Shown: positions 22,253 to 29,521 of the stretch, in pieces
How the letters are laid out: each line of letters starts with the position of its first letter
How positions within the stretch are numbered: the stretch's first letter is position 1
From: Lepus europaeus
Lineage: Eukaryota > Chordata > Mammalia > Lagomorpha > Leporidae
DNA: 64,000 nt
Direction of reading: 5' to 3'
NCBI RefSeq assembly: GCF_033115175.1
Contig: NC_084835.1
Coordinates: forward strand, 94,547,948 to 94,611,947
Notes under the pieces: model-generated
Seen by the model: only the letters and a program-made list of their open reading frames with translations
Told to the model about the DNA's origin: nothing
Database searches by the model: none
Translations under genes and position numbers: made by a program

Positions 22253-23035
22253 GACACAATAAAACATGGAATTTGAAATAGGAAAAATCTAAATATTTAT
22301 GTAACTCTAAAATGTGTGATCCAACATTTGCGTAACATTCATAATCCTCAGAATTTATGTGCAATAAATTGGTACCTACTCACTCCAATTCTAATTATGC
22401 CTCAATATTACAATGTGCCCCACAGGGCACTAATGGCCTCATTTCTTTTGCTTAAATAGCTATGTTCCTTTTGACTTGAAGAATTCTGTATTACACGATT
22501 TAACAGCCATGGTCTGCCCTATGCTACCGTCACTATGGAGACAGTTGACAACCCATAATCATCAGTGGGTCAGGAAATAATTTTCTGTATCAACTATTGA
22601 AGCAAAAACTTAACGTGATCAAACATAGCTAGCTGTGAATTGGTTAAAATGATTTTTTTAAAAAAACTGTTTGACCAAGAATGAAGATGCCGCCGCTGCC
22701 CCAAGTCCTTGTTCGGCTGTCTTTTTTGAGGCCGCCTGTGAACCAGAGATCAAATGCTGGACCCTGGCATAGGTTGGAATCCCAGTCCCACCATAGTCCA
22801 CATGTTCTCAAACAAATTGCTTAGCCTCTCTACGCCTTAGTTTCCTCATGTGTAAAGCAGGGATTTTACATATAAATACATAAAAATATATATTATCACA
22901 TATGAATGAGAAATGTAGATGCAAATTGTATTTCTATAGTTATTAAAATCTGTAAGTAAAATTATGTTTATAAATGAAATTCAAACCTACAAAACCAATA
23001 ACTTTAAATTAATAATAATAAAGGGGTGAAAGCTT
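22253..23035. other. Intron 6, AT-rich sequence with a MIR
   Basis: 22745-22870 (tggaatcccagtcccacc ... cttagcctctctacgccttagtttcctcatgtgtaaa) is a plus-strand MIR. The rest is unique and AT-rich. Confidence 0.55.
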
Positions 23036-23110
23036 TATTATTTTAAAAGATTTTATTTATTTGAGATGTAGAGTTACAGACAGAGAGAGGGAGAGACAGA
23101 GAGAAAGGTA
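23036..23110 (-). repeat. C-SINE tail fragment
   Basis: AAAAGATTTTATTTATTTGAGATGTAG and (GA)n to GAGAGAAAGGT, then unrelated sequence: only the tail third is present. Confidence 0.75.
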
Positions 23111-23588
23111 CAAAAGTGGTTTGGGCTCATCAAATATTTCTGTTTCCTACCTTTTTCACCATCTCCTACAATTTGGTTAGGGCTGGCCTTTCAGTAAACA
23201 AGCTTACAAATTCTCTATGTAATACATCCATAGAAGCATAAGTTTGTAATTTTTCACAATTGCAAGAAAATAAAATATTTATGCAACAAGAGTCATTTAA
23301 CAATTCTTTTTATACAATATAATATTGGGGACATTTCTCTGTATCAAGCGGTTCAACATTTTTAAGAGATGAAAAGATACAAGGGCCGGTGCTGTGGCAT
23401 AGCGGGTAAAGCCTCCACCTGCAGTGCCAGTATCCCATATGGGTGCCAGTTCAAGTCCCGGCTGCTCCATTTCCTATCCAGCTCTCTGCTATGGCCTGGA
23501 ATAGCAGTAGAAGATGGCCCAAGTCCTTGGGCCCCTGCACCCATGTGGGAGACCCGGAGGAAGCTCCTGGCTCCTGGCTTCAGATGGG

Positions 23589-23705
23589 TGTAGTGGAATG
23601 AGAAGGCCATACCAAGGTGGCCACTGGCAAGCGAGCGTCAGTTAGTCAGGAATGGCTTTGAAACCCACCTGGCTTTGGAAACTGCCTGGCGACAGGCTGT
23701 GATTG
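23589..23705 (+). mobile_element. Truncated 5' LTR (U3 start only)
   Basis: Matches 24194-24310 with two differences (gttagtc/gtttgtc and ggctgtg/ggttgtg). Contains one 38-bp enhancer unit, then breaks into pol sequence at GTGATTG. No TATA box, R, U5 or primer binding site. Confidence 0.85.
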
Positions 23706-23981
23706 CTTCTGCTAACCAAGGGTCGAGGATATGCTTGTGTCTTTCCAGAGAATGCAGAACAGCCCATTTGGGTACCAGCCAGAAACATGAAGCCTGCAAC
23801 TGACAGCCAACCAGAACCAGCTGAACAAGACAGAGACTCCGCCTTGTTAGCAGACACACCTGCCCTATCATCCTATCCTGAGAAACTGCCTAAAGCCATA
23901 TCTGTTACTGTTGTATACCCCACTAGCTCTGGTCAGCCACTCAAATGGCCCACAGCCTGTGTGTGGTCATGCCATTCCTGA
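23706..23981 (+). pseudogene. Remnant of retroviral pol, integrase C-terminal end
   Basis: An open frame of about 92 codons from the junction to a stop at 23979-23981. The first third contains [14 protein letters not shown] and [11 protein letters not shown], matching the conserved end of the integrase of betaretrovirus-type pol. The catalytic core, zinc finger, reverse transcriptase and protease are absent, and it has no natural start codon. The rest of the frame could be the pol tail or an env overlap; I do not recognise it. Confidence 0.7.
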
Positions 23982-24181
23982 TAACTGTTATTCCTCATTC
24001 CTACCCCTATCTGAGCAAGCAATCCTGTGGTCTCTCGATTTGAGCGCTGGTTAGTCAATGACGGGTAAGATCCCCTGGGGGACAACCTAAGACAGGCACA
24101 GCTGCGTACGGAGACCACATGGAAACGGGGTCAACAATGGTATGGCCAAGAATCATGCCTCCCGTTGCTCAAAAATAAACG
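23982..24181 (+). pseudogene. Provirus internal remnant, env/3' region unclear
   Basis: About 200 bp between the pol stop and the polypurine tract, with stops in all plus frames. Possibly the 3' end of a deleted env or non-coding; not assignable. Confidence 0.4.
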
Positions 24182-24193
24182 AAAAGGGGGAAA
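24182..24193 (+). other. Retroviral polypurine tract
   Basis: AAAAGGGGGAAA lies directly before the TG of the 3' LTR, as required for plus-strand priming. It fixes the LTR border and the orientation. Confidence 0.85.
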
Positions 24194-24275
24194 TGTAGTG
24201 GAATGAGAAGGCCATACCAAGGTGGCCACTGGCAAGCGAGCGTCAGTTTGTCAGGAATGGCTTTGAAACCCACCT

Positions 24276-24537
24276 GGCTTTGGAAACTGCCTGGCGACAG
24301 GTTGTGATTGGATGGCTCTGGAAACTGCCTGGCAACAGGCTGTGATTGGATGGATTTGAAACTGCCTGGCGATTGAAACCCACCTGGCTTTGGAAACTGC
24401 CTGGCGACAGGTTGTGATTGGATGGCTCTGGAAACTGCCTGGCAACAGGCTGTGATTGGATGGATTTGAAACTGCCTGGCGACAGGCTGTGATTGGATGG
24501 CTTTGGAAACTGCCTGGCAACAGGCTGTGATTGGTTG
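24276..24537 (+). repeat. 38-bp tandem array in the LTR U3
   Basis: Units begin at 24276, 24314, 24352 (cut short), 24386, 24424, 24462 and 24500. Each has GGAAACTGCCTGGC(G/A)ACAG and most end TGTGATTGG. The first three, with their leader GAAACCCACCTGG, are duplicated as a 110-bp block (24265 and 24375). Confidence 0.9.
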
Positions 24538-24577
24538 GGGCATAGACCGCCCCTTGACCAGATTGGCTGGTCTTGGC

Positions 24578-24584
24578 TATATAA
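24578..24584 (+). promoter_or_regulatory. LTR TATA box
   Basis: TATATAA in TTGGCTATATAAGC, downstream of the 38-bp array; expected to start transcription near 24607. Confidence 0.7.
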
Positions 24585-24601
24585 GCTGTTGTACCAACTG
24601 T

Positions 24602-24607
24602 AATAAA
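24602..24607 (+). terminator. LTR poly(A) signal
   Basis: AATAAA in TGTAATAAACGAG, followed by GT-rich GTCTGTGGGC. Plus strand, so it cannot end PSTPIP2 transcripts. Confidence 0.65.
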
Positions 24608-25273
24608 CGAGTCTGTGGGCTGCTCTCCTCAAGCCTGCTTTCACCCGACTCCCGGGGTCTGTGTGGTGACTCCGCGCCTCTTGCCCCCACCACGCTGCTC
24701 CTCTCAGAAACAAACCCAGGAACCCACTGCAACATTGTTGAGAAATCAACCGCAACAGATTGGTACAGCTCCAACCATTGCAGCCATCTGGGGAGTAACC
24801 AGCAGATGGAAGACACCTCTCTATCTTTCTGCCTCTGCCTCTGCCTCTCTGTAACTCTGCCTTTCAAATAAATAAATAAATCTGAACTTCTCCAGCCCCA
24901 GGCTGTAAGGAGGCACCCAACTGCCCTGCCTCAATACCATCAGAGTAGGACAAATAGGGACTCTGGACTTTCATTGTCGTCAGAAGTTAACACAGCTCCC
25001 ACTGTCAGTGCCAGTGGGAATCATGTGGGACCCTGGACTCCCACCCCACCTGGCGGTAATGAGGTGACCCTCCCTGTGGGGATGGTTTCAGAGGAGATTT
25101 AATTACAAGTCAGAACTTTAACCACCTTCTAGTACTCACACATTCAGATCCTCTCTGAGGTATTAATGGGGAGTAAGGGTGGTGGAAAGGGGGGGGGAGC
25201 TGGACTTTTACCCCAACATGGCAGTGAGACAGTTCCCCATATCCCCTGCTGGAGTGGTATTAAAAGAACCCAG

Positions 25274-25612
25274 CTGGGGGGTGGCGCCATGGTGAAGCTG
25301 GTAAAGCTGCTGCCTGCAGTGCCGGCATCCCATGTGGGCACCGGTTAGAGGCCCAGCTGCTCCACATCCGATCCAGCTCTCTGCTGCAGCCTGGGATAGC
25401 AGAAGATGGCCCAAGCCCTTGGGCCCCTGCACCCATGGAGGAGACCCGGAAGAAGCTCCTGGCTCCTGGCTTTGGATCAGCACAGCTCCAGCTGTTGCAG
25501 CCATCTGGGAGTGAACAAGTGGACAGAAGACCTCTCTTCCTCTCTCTCATTTTCTCTCTCTCTCTCTCTCTCTCTCCCTCTGCCTTTCAAATGAAATAAA
25601 TAAATGTTTAAA
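25274..25612 (+). repeat. C-SINE in the L1 remnant
   Basis: GGGGGGTGGCGCCATGGTG start, CT array, ATGAAATAAATAAATG tail; flanked by AAAGAACCCAGCT / AAGAAAACCCAACT. Confidence 0.88.
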
Positions 25613-25801
25613 AAAAAAAAAGAAAACCCAACTCAAACAGAATACTTAAATAAGATCCAGAGTCTTGCAACTTAGGACCCAAAATGTCCAAAACAAACTA
25701 TTACTCAACACACCAAGAACCAGAAAGATATCAAACTGAATGAGAAAAAAAAAAAAAGATGCCAACACCAAGATGATAGATCTATTAAAATTATCTGACA
25801 A

Positions 25802-26116
25802 AGATTTTATTTTTTTAATTAGTTAATGAATTGAAAGGCCGAGATGGCTGGGGGGGTGGGGATTATCCGTCTGTTGGTTCACTACCCAAATACCCAGAAC
25901 AACTGGAGATGGGCAAGGCCAAAAGCAGTGAGACTGGATCTCACTCTGGGTCTTCCAAATGAGTGGCAGGGACCCCAGTACTTGCTGCTGCCTACCTGGG
26001 TTTGTGTTAACAGGAAGTTGGATCAGAAGTGGAACTGGGACTCAAACCCAGAAACTCTGATATGAGATAGGTGTTCTAAGTAGCTTCTTAACCACTGCAC
26101 CAAATTCCCAATCCCT
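25802..26116 (-). repeat. Old C-SINE
   Basis: AAGATTTTATTTTTTTAATTAG tail side and CACTGCACCAAATTCCC 5' end. Confidence 0.7.
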
Positions 26117-26228
26117 GACAAAGGTTTCAAAGCAGCCATTATAAAGATATTAAGCAAGCAACTACAAAAACACTTGAAAACCAAATGAAAACAAATAACA
26201 GAATTGGCAAAGATATGGAAAAGCTCAG

Positions 26229-26229
<1 letters not shown>

Positions 26230-26276
<47 letters not shown>

Positions 26277-26290
26277 ATATATATATATTT
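26230..26290. repeat. (TA)n(TG)n(TA)n microsatellite
   Basis: 31 bp of TA, 16 bp of TG, then TA again. Likely length-polymorphic. Confidence 0.95.
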
Positions 26291-26712
26291 AAAGAAAAAC
26301 CAAATGAAAACTTTAGAACTGAAAAACACAATAACTAAAAAACTCAAATGAATGGGCTTAACAAAAGAATAGTTGAGATATAAAAATGAGTGTACTGGAA
26401 GATAAATAATAGAAATTGCCTAATATGAAACAGCAAAGAGGAAAAATAGCCTAAAAAATGAACAGAGCCTCAGAGACCTTTGGCGCTACACACACAGATC
26501 TCACTCACATTCACATCCTGGGAATCTTAGGAGAGGAGAAGGAAGATGTGCTGAAAAAGCACTTGAAGAAATAATGGCTGAAATTTTCCAAGTTTGGAAG
26601 AAACGTAAGTTAGAGTCAAGAGACTGAGTAAACGCCAAACAACATAAAACTATTAAGAAATTCATGCCAAGACATCACTGAACTTCTGAAAACGAAGAGC
26701 AAAGAAAATACC

Positions 26713-26840
26713 TTTTTATTATTATTATTATTTGACAGGTAGAGTTAGACAGTGAGAGAGAGAAACAGAGAGAAAAGTCTTCCATCCGCTGGTTCACTCC
26801 CCAAATGGCCGCTACTGCCCGCACTGCGCCAATCGAAGCC
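26713..26840 (-). repeat. Truncated C-SINE
   Basis: TTTTTATTATTATTATTATTTGACAGGTAGAG to CACTGCGCCAATCGAAGCC; the 5' half is missing and a CT tract follows. Confidence 0.8.
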
Positions 26841-26849
26841 TTTCCTCTC

Positions 26850-26886
<37 letters not shown>

Positions 26887-26888
26887 TT

Positions 26889-27219
26889 TTTTTTTTAAGA
26901 ATTGTTTATTTGTTTGAAACACAGAGTTATAGAGAGGCAGAGAGAGAGAGAGAAAGAGAGGTCTTCCATTAGCTGGTTCACTTCCCAAATGGCCTCAATA
27001 GCCAGAGCTGGGCCAGTCTGAAGCCAGGAGCCAGGAGCTTCTTCCAGGTCTCCCACACCGGTGCAGGGGCTCAAGGACTTGGGCCATCCTCTACTGCTTT
27101 CCCAGGCCCATAGCAGAGAGCTGGAATTGATGTGGAGTAGCCAGGACTCGAACCAGCACCCATATGGGGTGCCGGTACTGCAGGCAGCAGGTTTACAAGT
27201 TATGCCACAGCACCGGCTC
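26889..27219 (-). repeat. C-SINE
   Basis: AAGAATTGTTTATTTGTTTGAAAC tail side; ends GCCACAGCACCGGCTCC. Confidence 0.9.
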
Positions 27220-27310
27220 CAAAAATATCTTAAAATACAGAGAAATAACATCTTACCTAAAAGGGAAACCAATTTGAATGGCCATATGCTTTTTGTTAGA
27301 AACCATGGAG

Positions 27311-27397
27311 ATGGAGTGAGCATTTAGCCCAGCAGTTAACATGCCTGTGTCTCATATCAGTGAGATTACCTGGATTCTAGCCCAGGCTCTGTTCTCT

Positions 27398-27439
<42 letters not shown>

Positions 27440-27451
27440 ACAGGCAGAGTG

Positions 27452-27483
<32 letters not shown>

Positions 27484-27993
27484 AAGGTCTTCCTTTTCTG
27501 TTGGTTCACCCCCCAATGGCCGCTGTGGCCGTCACGCTGCACTGATGCGAAGCCAGGTGCTTCTCCTGGTCTCCCATGCGGGTGCAGGACCCAAGCACTT
27601 GGGCCATCCTCCACTGCACTCCCGGGCCACAGTAGTGGCTTGACTGGAAGAGGGGCAACCGGGACAGAATCCGGCACCCCGACCGGGACTAGAACCCGGT
27701 GTGCTGGCACCACAGGCAGAGGGTTAGCTTATTGAACCACGGTGCCGGCCAAGGCTCTGACCTTGACTACAGCTACCTCCTAATGCAAACTCTAGGAGGC
27801 ACCAATAATGACTCAAGCAATTGAGCTCCTGCTACCCATGTGGGAGACCCAGATTGCATATCCAGCTCCCAGCATCTGCCTGGCCCAACTGCAGGCATTT
27901 GGGAAGTGAACCAGAAAATGAAAGTGCTCGCTCGCTCTCTTCCTCTCCACACTCCACCTCCTCAAATAAAATTATTTTTAAAAAAATTTTTAA
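27311..27993 (+). repeat. Older C-SINE, split by a younger one
   Basis: Left 27311-27395 (ATGGAGTGAGCATTTAGCCC), right 27753-27993 (GGCTCTGACCTTGACTAC to the AAATAAAATT tail). Flanked by AGAAACCATGGAG at 27298 and 27994. Confidence 0.8.
27401..27750 (-). repeat. Young C-SINE inserted in an older SINE
   Basis: 38-base T run, GACAGGCAGAGTGGACAG; ends ACCACGGTGCCGGCC. Antisense to its host. Confidence 0.92.
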
Positions 27994-28365
27994 AGAAACC
28001 ATGGAGGGGCAGGCACCGTGGCTCACTTGGTTAATCCTGCCTGCCTATCCCATATGGGTGCTGGGTTCTAGTCCCGGTTGCTCCTCTTCCAGTCCAGATC
28101 TCCGCTGTGGCCCGGGAGTGCCGTGGAGGATGGCCCAAGGGCTTGGGCCCTGCACCCGCGTGGGAGATCAGGAGGAAGCACCTGGCTCCTGGCTTCGGAT
28201 CGGCGTAGTTCCAGCCATAATGGCCATTTGGGGGTGAACCAATGGAAGGAAGACCTTTCTCTCTGTCTCTCTCTCTCTCTCACTGTCTAACTCTACCTGT
28301 CAAATAAGTAAAAAAAAAAAAAAAAAAAATAGAAAGAAAAAAGAAAGAAGAAAGAAACCATGGAG
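27994..28365 (+). repeat. C-SINE reusing the same target as the previous SINE
   Basis: Body about 28007-28352, flanked by AGAAACCATGGAG at 27994-28006 and 28353-28365; the same 13-mer also flanks the preceding SINE at 27298. Confidence 0.92.
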
Positions 28366-28607
28366 ACCATGAGGAAGCAGCTGGTGCTGAAGAAAAGAAC
28401 TGTCAACACACAGTCCTGTATCTACTGAAAACATCCCTTAAGAATGAAACTGAGGCAGAAAGTAGGTGGTGCCTGGAACTTGGAGATCACCACCAATGAG
28501 TTATTGTTCAATGGGTATAGGGGCTTCTGATCAATGAGTCTTCAGTTTTGTAAAATGAAAATAGATATGGAGATAGATGTGGTGATGGTTACAAAACATT
28601 ATGAATG

Positions 28608-28864
28608 GGGGCCGGCACTGTGGTGTAGCAGGTAAAGCCACTGCCTGCAGTGCCAGTATCCCATATGGGCACTAGTTCTAGTCCCAGCTGCTCCACTTCC
28701 AATCCAACTCTCTGCTATAGCCTGGGAAAGCAGTGGAAGATGGCCCAAGTCCTTGGACTCCTGCATCCACATGGGAGATCTGGAGGAAGCTCCTGTCTCC
28801 TGGCTATGGATTAGCCCAGCTCCAGCTGTGGTGACCATCTAGGGAGTGAACCAGTAGACAGAAG

Positions 28865-28906
<42 letters not shown>

Positions 28907-28958
28907 CTGCCTATCTGTTACTCTGCCTTTCAAATAAATAAATCTTTTTTTAAAAAAA
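28608..28958 (+). repeat. C-SINE
   Basis: GGGGGCCGGCACTGTGGTGTAG start, 38-bp CT array, CAAATAAATAAATC tail. Confidence 0.9.
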
Positions 28959-29029
28959 ATTACAAATGTAATCAATACCACTGAACTGAACACTTAAAAA
29001 TGGTTAAGATGGCAAATACATATATATAT

Positions 29030-29155
29030 ATGAGGTCTTCAAAAAGCTTCCGGAAAAGAGTATTAGGACTTCAGGGACTTCAAAAATTTTTTGCATCAAA
29101 ATAAACTTATTTTTTAATTCCATTTTCTATGAACCTTTGGAAGTGCCCTTGCATA
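29030..29155. mobile_element. Short terminal-inverted-repeat element (mariner/Tc1-like)
   Basis: Left end GAGGTCTTCAAAAAGCTTCC and right end GAACCTTTGGAAGTGCCC are inverted versions of each other over about 25 bp with mismatches; the interior is AT-rich and about 70 bp. A second copy is at 10216-10655. Non-autonomous, with no transposase. Confidence 0.55.
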
Positions 29156-29458
29156 AGTGCTTTTGTGTCTTGGCCTAAAATATTTAAATTAATTTGCTAT
29201 ATTTTTCTAGGTTACCAGAAAGATGAAATCTTTGTGTTTCAAGTATCTAGTTACATCTTCAATCTTTCATAGGCCTTAAAACAAGGAACACCAAACCATT
29301 AAGGCTTGTTTTCCCTAAAACACTGCATTAATATATAATAAAATTGTTGAAAAGTTACTTGAAGGGGAATAAGCTTATACACAGCACAAGATTTCGGAAA
29401 ATGTCACCATTACAAAAAAAATATGAAGAAGAAACCGTAGCAATAATGTGTGACTCAC

Positions 29459-29521
29459 ATCCATGGTTTTCTTGAATTGTAAGCTCTTTTGTTTATGGAC
29501 AGCATCCATTATAACCTCGGT
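29459..29521 (-). CDS. PSTPIP2: PSTPIP2 coding exon 6 (F-BAR helix)
   Basis: 63 nt, 21 codons, phase 0 at both ends: TEVIMDAVHKQKSLQFKKTM then D, residues 119-139. The acceptor is CTTTTCACAG/ACCGAG; the donor ATGGAT/GTGAGTCAC is strong. Because both ends are phase 0, skipping this exon would remove 21 residues in frame; whether that occurs cannot be told from DNA. Lys-rich helix, part of the F-BAR bundle. Conservative changes against human: Val for Leu at 121 and Val for Ile at 126. Confidence 0.95.

Larger units (their letters stand above)
23589..24757 (+). mobile_element. Deleted betaretrovirus-like endogenous provirus
   Basis: 1169 bp, bounded by TGTAGTGG and GCAACA, flanked by 6-bp GATGGG / GATTGG (one mismatch), the duplication size expected for class II viruses. 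Order: 117 bp of 5' U3, then about 490 bp internal with the end of pol, a polypurine tract, then a complete 3' LTR. Gag, most of pol, the primer binding site, the rest of the 5' LTR and any complete env are missing. It cannot encode particles. Orientation is antisense to PSTPIP2, in intron 6. The last pol codons resemble the integrase C-terminus (GRGYACVF and IWVPAR). Confidence 0.85.
24194..24757 (+). mobile_element. Complete 3' LTR (564 bp)
   Basis: TGTAGTGG...GCAACA with short inverted TGT/ACA ends. U3 carries a seven-unit 38-bp array (24276-24537), then TATATAA at 24578-24584, AATAAA at 24602-24607 and a U5 with a C-rich CACGCTGCTCCTCTC stretch. The TATA box and poly(A) signal are 17 bp apart. 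It is structurally intact and may retain promoter activity (inference). Confidence 0.85.
23382..24885 (+). repeat. C-SINE interrupted by a provirus
   Basis: Left part 23382-23588 (AGGGCCGGTGCTGTGGCATAG to GGCTTCAGATGGG), right part 24758-24885 (GATTGGTACAGCTCCAACC to the AAATAAATAAATC tail). The two parts join to one normal SINE after removal of 23589-24757. Confidence 0.93.
24886..28470 (+). mobile_element. Old L1M/HAL1 remnant, broken up by SINEs
   Basis: Pieces between SINEs read in order as one old L1-like element on the plus strand. Examples: ggaaaaatagcctaaaaaatgaacagagcctcagagacc (26436), ctgaaaaagcacttgaagaaataatggctgaaattttcc (26550), agaaaccatggag (27298) and agaaaagaactgtcaacacacagtcctgta (28390). 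It is the ORF1 region, with many stops and not coding. The 5' part (24886-25270) is assigned less surely. Confidence 0.7.

Noticed and set aside
24240-24540. Regular repeats resembling a CRISPR array
   Set aside because: Units are contiguous with no variable spacers, lie in an LTR, and the genome is mammalian.
24243-24755. 170-codon minus-strand frame with repeated QPVARQFPKPSNHS
   Set aside because: Translation of the 38-bp LTR array; the periodicity comes from DNA repeats, not from a protein.
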